Below are positions 59,272-64,000 of a stretch of DNA of 64,000 nt, in pieces. Made by a program: the position numbers and the translations under genes. The DNA lies in assembly GCA_020632655.1 (NCBI GenBank), contig JACKFD010000002.1, positions 1-64,000 on the forward strand. Reading direction: 5' to 3'. Under the pieces are notes generated by a model that had not been told where the DNA came from, searched no databases, and saw nothing but the letters and a program-made list of their open reading frames with translations. The DNA is from Spirochaetaceae bacterium. GTDB lineage: Bacteria; Myxococcota_A; UBA9160; UBA4427. The first letter of the stretch is position 1; the number at the start of each line of letters is the position of its first letter.

Positions 59272-60366
59272 ATGGTCCATCGGGTCGTGCAGTGGGGCAC
59301 CGGTCGCGTCGGCAGCGATGCGATCGTCGGGATCGCGGGGCATCCCGACCTCGAGCTGGTCGGCGTCTGGGTGCACTCCGAGGAGAAGGAGGGCCGCGAC
59401 GCGGGTGAGATCTGCGGGATCGATCCCCTCGGCGTGCACGCGACGCGTGACAAGGATGCTCTGCTCGCCCTCCCGGCGGACTGCGTCTGTTATGCGACGG
59501 CGCGGACCTGGGGCCGGGACCCGAGCGGGATCGTCGACGAGATCTGCCGGATCCTGCGCTCCGGGCGGAACGTGGTGAACGTGGCTTGGCCCGCGCTCGT
59601 CGCGCCGCAGGGGATTGGCGGCGGAGTCTACGAGCGGCTGCAGGCGGCGTGCCTCGAAGGGGGCGTCTCCTTCTATACGGGCGGCGTCGATCCGGGCTAC
59701 GGGAGCCTCGGGCTCGCGGTGAGCGCGCTCGGCGTGACGAGCGAGATCCGCAGCGTGCGCATGTACGAGATCCTCAACTACGCGCATTGGGACAATCGCG
59801 AGTGGATCCGCGAGGTGATGGGCTTCGGCCAGCGCGAGGTCGGCTCGCTCTTCACGCCGGGACGGCTGGCGGGGATCTTCGGGCCGATGCTCTCACTGCT
59901 GGCCGAGAAGCTCGGCACCCGGATCGAAGAGATCGTCGAGGCGCACGACGCGATCTACGCCGACGAGGCCTTCGAAGTCGCCGCCGCGCACATCGCCCCG
60001 GGCACGATCTCGGGCCTGCGCTTCGAGATCCGCGGCATGATCGGCGGCGAGCCGCGCATCGTCGTCGAGCACGTGACGAAGCTGCGCGATCAGGACTTCG
60101 CCGAGCTCGGCTTCGAGGGCGGCGGCTACCGCGTCGAGGTCGACGGCGAGCCCTGCGTGCGGCTCGACATGAAGCTCTCGCTCAAGAACGTGGAGGAGGG
60201 CTCCTTGATCGCGGGCGCCTCGGGTCGCCCGGCGCTCTTCGCGACGGCCATGACCGTCGTGAACGCGATCCCGCAGGTCTGCGAGGCCCCACCCGGCGTG
60301 CTCACCTACCTCGACCTGAAGCCGCACCCCTCCCGCAACCTCGGCGCGAGCGGAGCGCGCCCGTAG
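59272..60366 (+). CDS. dihydrodipicolinate-reductase-like NAD(P)-dependent oxidoreductase
   Basis: A 364-residue Rossmann-fold oxidoreductase. It begins 'HRVVQWGTGRVGSDAIVGIAGHPDLELVGVWV', as in the family of NAD(P)-dependent amine/diaminopentanoate-type dehydrogenases often found with fatty-acid or terpenoid catabolism. 'FYTGGVDPGYGSLGLAVSAL' and the long C-terminal helical/strand part follow the same family. ATG 59272 has GGGGAG upstream. Followed by the long palindromic element. Substrate unknown. Confidence 0.88.
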   Translation: MVHRVVQWGTGRVGSDAIVGIAGHPDLELVGVWVHSEEKEGRDAGEICGIDPLGVHATRDKDALLALPADCVCYATARTWGRDPSGIVDEICRILRSGRNVVNVAWPALVAPQGIGGGVYERLQAACLEGGVSFYTGGVDPGYGSLGLAVSALGVTSEIRSVRMYEILNYAHWDNREWIREVMGFGQREVGSLFTPGRLAGIFGPMLSLLAEKLGTRIEEIVEAHDAIYADEAFEVAAAHIAPGTISGLRFEIRGMIGGEPRIVVEHVTKLRDQDFAELGFEGGGYRVEVDGEPCVRLDMKLSLKNVEEGSLIAGASGRPALFATAMTVVNAIPQVCEAPPGVLTYLDLKPHPSRNLGASGARP

Positions 60367-60378
60367 GCCGATGGATGT

Positions 60379-60818
60379 CGTGCCAGGCGTCCCGGCCGTG
60401 TGCCATCCCGGCTCCGGGATCTCTTGCCGCGCGGCGGTCCCGCTGGTTGCCTCGGGTGACGTGCCGCGGCGCGGCAAGAGCCTTGATGTCGCCGGGATGG
60501 CCCCCGGCCGTGCCGCTCGGTACGGATGCGCTTCGCGGACGGACACGCCCCGACGCTGGTTGATGGATGACGGCCTTGCTCGGCCGGCAAGCTTCGACTT
60601 ACGCGTTGGCCTTGCAGGGCGTTCGTCCATTTTTCCCGGCCGAGCTGTGGACGAACGCTTGGCACCGTCGTTTCTAGCGACCCGGGCGGTCGCCGTGTCG
60701 CGTGTGCATAAAGCGGGAGGCGCGCCGCGGCACGTCAACCGAGGCAACCAGCGGGACCGCCGCGCGCCGACAGAAGCTGCGCACGCGATACGGTGACCGA
60801 CCGGGGCGCCTGGCACGG
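60379..60818. repeat. palindromic MITE-like element, long copy
   Basis: The ~440-base element is bounded by CGTGCCAGGCG and CGCCTGGCACG and contains an internal inverted pair at 60433-60473 and 60721-60761 (40 of 41 bases matching). Its ends match the two arms of the short copy at 19173-19280 in reverse. No reading frame fills the middle (~60474-60720). Non-autonomous mobile or structured RNA-forming element is likely. This accounts for most of the 60367-60846 gap. Confidence 0.85.
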
Positions 60819-60846
60819 CAATCACAGGAGGTCGGGCCGCAGGCAC

Positions 60847-61611
60847 CTAGATTTTGAAGCCGCCGGTCGCGTCGATGACCTGGCCCGTGATCCAGCCGGC
60901 GTCGGGAGAGATTACGGCGTGCACGACGCCGGCGACGTCGTCTTCCGTGCCGACCCGGCGGAGGGCGGTTACGTCGGCGATCTGGGCCACGCGCGCGGGG
61001 TCGGAGAAGAATTCGGCGTTCGTCTCGCCGGCCGTGCGGCCGACGGCGATCGAGTTCGCCGTGATGCCGCGGCCGCCGAGCTCCTTGGCGAGAAGATGCG
61101 AGAAGGTGTCGAGGGCGGCCTTGCAGCAGACATAGGCGGCGGCGTCCTCGAAGCCGACGCGGACGGTGGCCGAGGAGATGTTCACGACGCGTCCGCCGTC
61201 GCGCAGGTGCGGCATCAGCGCGCGGGTCAGCAGGAAGGGCGCGCGCAGGTTGACGGCGTAGGTCTGGTCGAGGAATTCGCCCGTCGTCTCGGCGATCCGG
61301 GCGGGGCTGCCGCCGCCGACGTTGTTGACGAGGATGTCGAGGCCGGGATCGCCGCGTCGCTCCCGGAGCCCCGCCTCGAGCGCCTCGACGAGGGACTCGA
61401 TCGAGCCGTCGCGACCGAGCTCGGCCTGGATCGCGAAGGCTTCGCCGCCCCGGGCTTCGATCTCCGCGACGGCCTCTTTCGCGGCAGCGTGGTTGCTCGC
61501 GTAGTTGAAGGCGACGAGCGCGCCCGAGTCGATCAGCCGGTCGACGATCTTGCGGCCGATGCCGCGCGAGCCACCGGTCACGAGTGCCGTCTTGCCTGCG
61601 AGTAGACCCAT
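60847..61611 (-). CDS. short-chain dehydrogenase/reductase
   Basis: A 254-residue classical SDR. 'TGGSRGIGR' binds NAD(P), 'NNVGGG' is present, the catalytic Ser lies in 'VNISSATV' and Tyr/Lys in 'AYVCCKAAL' (YxxxK). C-terminus 'ITGQVIDATGGFKI' is typical of FabG-like members. ATG 61611; GGAG lies 11 bases upstream. Substrate unknown; no cluster partner except the beta-helix gene. Confidence 0.93.
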   Translation of the reverse strand: MGLLAGKTALVTGGSRGIGRKIVDRLIDSGALVAFNYASNHAAAKEAVAEIEARGGEAFAIQAELGRDGSIESLVEALEAGLRERRGDPGLDILVNNVGGGSPARIAETTGEFLDQTYAVNLRAPFLLTRALMPHLRDGGRVVNISSATVRVGFEDAAAYVCCKAALDTFSHLLAKELGGRGITANSIAVGRTAGETNAEFFSDPARVAQIADVTALRRVGTEDDVAGVVHAVISPDAGWITGQVIDATGGFKI

Positions 61612-61735
61612 CTGCGCGTCTCTCCTTTCGAAGGTCCTCGAACCCGACGCAGCCGTGCCGGACGCATCGGTCGTGGCGCGAAGGTAACGCTTCGGCGATG
61701 ACGCCTCCTCCCCTTCGGGCGAGTCGCCTGCGCAA

Positions 61736-62752
61736 TCAGGGGCAGCCCAGCGTCCCGTCGCAGACACTCGGGGCGATCGCCTCGCCGCCGATGAGCGAGC
61801 TCCCGCCGCTGGCGCCGAGCACGTTGCCGTTCGTGCCGTCGTCGTAGCTCGCGTTGACGCTGCCGTGGATCGCGTTGTCGACGAGCAGGGCGTTGCGGGT
61901 GCTGGCGACGTCGACGGCCGGGGACTGGGAGAAGGCGTTGCTGCGGATGACGCTGGCCTGGCCCGCGAAGAAGAAGAGGCCGAAGCCGTTCTGGGAGAGC
62001 ATGTTGTTCGCGAAGACGGCGTCGTGGGCCTGGATCGCGAGGTTCCCGTTGCCAGCGAGGACGTTGTCGAGGACCGAGCCGCCCGCGCCATCGATCCGCA
62101 CGCCCATCCCGCCGTTGTTCTGGATCCGTGTGCGCGAGATGAGCGGCGTACCCGCGGCGACGACCCCATCGGTCGCGGCCGCGCGCACGAGGCTGTCGAG
62201 GATGGCGACGTCGTGCTCGGCCTGGATGCCGTAGACGCCGGTCGAGGCGACGGTCGTGTTGCGGATCTCGGAGTGGCTGCCCGTGACGATACCGGTTCCG
62301 CCGACGCCGAAGATGCGGACGTCGGCGATCTGGGCGTAGTCCCCCGTGCGCAGGCCGTCCTGGCCGAGGCCGAATAGCGTGCCATTGCGGACGGCGAGGT
62401 TCTCGATCTGGGGCGCGAGGATGCCCGTGCCGAGGCCGGGTGCACCGCAATCGGGGGTGCAGTCCTCCCGCGGCCGGATCGAGAAGCCGTTCAGATCGAT
62501 CGTGACGTGGTTCGCCGAGACGAGGATCGCGGTCGTGTCGAGGGTCGGCAGCTCGAGGTCGGCGACGAGGCGATAGCTGCCGGAACGCGTGATCGAGACG
62601 GGGAAGCCGGGCAGGTCGCCCGGGCCGCAGCCGGTCGAGACGGCGCAGGTCTGGCCGATCTCGAGCACGCCGTCGACGGCGTGGGCGGCGACGGCGCCCA
62701 GGGCCATGAGCGCAAGGAAGACGGAGCCCAGAATCCTCGGAACGCGTCGCAT
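61736..62752 (-). CDS. secreted right-handed parallel beta-helix protein
   Basis: 338 residues with a signal peptide ('LALMALGAVAAHA'), then 'ITRSGSYRLVADLELPTLD' and a series of ~20-24-residue Gly/Asn/Ile turns ('VTIDLNGFSIRP', 'IENLAVRNGTLFGLG', 'IVTGSHSEIRNTTVAST'), the pattern of pectin-lyase-like beta-helices. No catalytic residues of polysaccharide lyases can be assigned. GGAGG lies eight bases before the ATG. Possibly surface-located or carbohydrate binding. Confidence 0.88.
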   Translation of the reverse strand: MRRVPRILGSVFLALMALGAVAAHAVDGVLEIGQTCAVSTGCGPGDLPGFPVSITRSGSYRLVADLELPTLDTTAILVSANHVTIDLNGFSIRPREDCTPDCGAPGLGTGILAPQIENLAVRNGTLFGLGQDGLRTGDYAQIADVRIFGVGGTGIVTGSHSEIRNTTVASTGVYGIQAEHDVAILDSLVRAAATDGVVAAGTPLISRTRIQNNGGMGVRIDGAGGSVLDNVLAGNGNLAIQAHDAVFANNMLSQNGFGLFFFAGQASVIRSNAFSQSPAVDVASTRNALLVDNAIHGSVNASYDDGTNGNVLGASGGSSLIGGEAIAPSVCDGTLGCP

Positions 62753-63055
62753 CGCATGAACCTCCTCGACCCACGCCGGTAGGAGGTCCGGCGCGACGTC
62801 GATCCGAGGCTAGGCGCTGCCGGGGTCGGGCTCTGTGAAGCGGATCTCGCAGTCGGTGGAGCGCGCTCGTCGTACACGCCTCGGCGCGCGGTCGAGGACC
62901 ACAAGCCGCCGCGGGCCAGGCGACTCGCATCGTCCATGTCGGGCCCTCCTGCCTGCCGACGACGCGGCCGGGTCGGCACGCGGCTTGCTCCGAGAGGCTG
63001 CGGTTCAGCGTGAGGGGCGATGCCGCCGATCACGCTCCTCGGGGAGGGAACGTCG
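62753..63055. other. divergent intergenic region
   Basis: Between the divergent beta-helix gene and the secreted gene at the right edge. It contains only the expected promoters; no hexamer or hairpin was convincing. Confidence 0.5.
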
Positions 63056-64000
63056 ATGGATCGCGGTGTCGCGCCGCTCGCGGTCAGCCGGACCGTGCTC
63101 GTCCTGATGGTCTCGATCTTCCTCGTGTCCGGCGGTCGGGCGAGGGCGCAGGTCGGCGCCACATCCCTGCAGGCCTGCGTCCAGGCGGAGGCGCTCTTCT
63201 TCTCGACGGAGTCGGGATTCCTGAGCCTGGGACCGATTCCTCCGGACGGCAGCCCTCTCGTCTCGGAGGGCGACCTGCTCGGTCGATCCGTGCTCGGCTG
63301 CCATATCTGTGCACGAAATGCCGACCTGCTCGCGGCCTTCTCGATCTCCGAGGATCTCGGGCTCGATGCGGTCGACGTCGTCGCGGATGCGACGACCCGC
63401 GTCGTCGTGTTCTCGACCGAGGTCGACGGGCCGTCGCTGGGAACGGACGTGCGGGCGGGAGATCTGCTCGCCTCGAACGGCGCGATCATTCCGAACGAGG
63501 TGCTGCTCGACGCGTTCTCGCCGACGGGCGACATGGGGCTCGATGCCGTCCACGGCGTCGGGGAGCCGAGCGACCTGCTGGCCTTCTGGGCCGATGCGGC
63601 GGGGCTCACGCGGACCGAGTGGACGCAGCAACCGGGCCAGCTCGTCGATCTGCTCGTCTTGCACGACGTCGACCTCTGGATCTCGACCGAGGTCGCGGCG
63701 GGCCCCGTGACGGGTCCGCTCTGGCTCGCCGGAGATCTCCTCTCCGTGCGCTCGGGCCTCGTGCTGCAACGCCAGCACGAGCTCCTTCCCGAGGCGGTGC
63801 CGGCCGGCCTGCCGGTCGGCGGCGTCGACCTCGGTCTCGACGCAGTCACGGCCGACCGCAGCGGGCAGATCTCGACGCTCGCATTCTCGGTCGAACGGGG
63901 CAGCGTCGAGCCGATCGCGTTCGGCGAGTCCGACGTGCTCGGCCTGCAACTCGGCTGGAAGGGGAGAGGAGAAGGGCTCGCTCGCTGCTTCGAGCCGAAG
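63056..64000 (+). CDS. secreted protein with GLDAV-type repeats, partial
   Basis: A frame open from ATG 63056 (GGGGAGGG upstream) to the right window edge, at least 315 residues. It starts with a signal peptide ('VLVLMVSIFLVSGGRARA') and has about four ~75-residue repeats in which a 'DLL' segment is followed by 'GLDAVDVV', 'GLDAVHGV' or 'GLDAVTAD' phrases. Family not recognised; likely a periplasmic or extracellular beta-propeller-like protein. The 3' end lies outside the window. Confidence 0.8.
   Translation, partial: MDRGVAPLAVSRTVLVLMVSIFLVSGGRARAQVGATSLQACVQAEALFFSTESGFLSLGPIPPDGSPLVSEGDLLGRSVLGCHICARNADLLAAFSISEDLGLDAVDVVADATTRVVVFSTEVDGPSLGTDVRAGDLLASNGAIIPNEVLLDAFSPTGDMGLDAVHGVGEPSDLLAFWADAAGLTRTEWTQQPGQLVDLLVLHDVDLWISTEVAAGPVTGPLWLAGDLLSVRSGLVLQRQHELLPEAVPAGLPVGGVDLGLDAVTADRSGQISTLAFSVERGSVEPIAFGESDVLGLQLGWKGRGEGLARCFEPK

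Noticed and set aside
1..64000. tRNA, rRNA, riboswitch, origin or integrase/att sites
   Set aside because: None could be seen by reading; weak signals were below what I can support without tools.

Overview
The window is very GC-rich chromosomal DNA with dense genes on both strands and strong Shine-Dalgarno sites; several starts are GTG or TTG. Cys-rich 'CDDGDxCT' repeat proteins, several secreted or outer-membrane proteins of unknown role, CoA-transferases, a P450, SDRs and an RHS locus suggest an uncultured lineage of the former Deltaproteobacteria (Myxococcota-like or a related group). This is inference from gene content; no rRNA or other marker is present. No tRNA, rRNA, CRISPR array or replication origin was seen.

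Layout. 0.2-11.1 kb (minus strand): a winged-helix/ATPase regulator, a MetX-MetW fusion with MetY (methionine synthesis), a Rieske oxygenase, a tandem CaiB CoA-transferase and an LLM flavin oxidoreductase. 11.35-14.06 kb (plus): a four-gene HvfA/B/C/X operon, that is an EGKCG-repeat RiPP precursor, an MNIO (DUF692) maturase, a DUF2063 partner and a DoxX-like membrane protein, predicted to make a copper-binding modified peptide. 14.1-19.1 kb (plus): an RMD1-like membrane protein, then a tightly overlapping cassette of a C39-like peptidase, a RimK-type ATP-grasp ligase, a GCS2-type ligase and an N-formylglutamate amidohydrolase, which looks like an amide-bond-forming and amide-hydrolysing system with unknown product. 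19-36.5 kb: secreted proteins, an N-acyl-D-amino-acid deacylase, a beta-barrel, pyruvate carboxylase, a di-haem cytochrome c, and two adjacent peroxiredoxin-like genes. In the second of these the first redox cysteine codon is replaced by an in-frame TGA followed by a short hairpin, so it is a strong selenoprotein candidate, fused to an SDR domain. 36.5-43.2 kb: P450, GGDEF-EAL and FIST proteins, a SnoaL-like protein and a lipoprotein hydrolase joined to a CMD domain.

43.2-50.7 kb: an ECF sigma factor, anti-sigma factor and DUF3106 cluster with secreted and outer-membrane neighbours. A shared GTAACC-N16-GTT motif lies upstream of two of its genes and a related motif lies upstream of hvfA. NagZ and a DUF2339 membrane protein follow. 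Three genes here carry single apparent frameshifts (sequence error or decay). 50.7-55.3 kb: a broken RHS/polymorphic toxin locus with AT-richer toxin and immunity modules between RHS fragments, one bounded by a 70-bp direct repeat. 55.4-64 kb: a membrane protein, a histidine-phosphatase homologue lacking the RHG histidine, a cupin, a lipoprotein, a DapB-like oxidoreductase, an SDR, a beta-helix protein and a secreted protein running off the right edge. Two copies of a palindromic, MITE-like element lie at 19.2 and 60.4-60.8 kb.

The best candidates for under-described biology are the selenocysteine-containing Prx-like/SDR fusion with its cysteine paralogue, the HvfABCX operon, the C39/ATP-grasp/GCS2/FGase cassette, and the ECF cluster with its motif. 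Calls rest on reading translated sequence and remembered family motifs; no database search was run.
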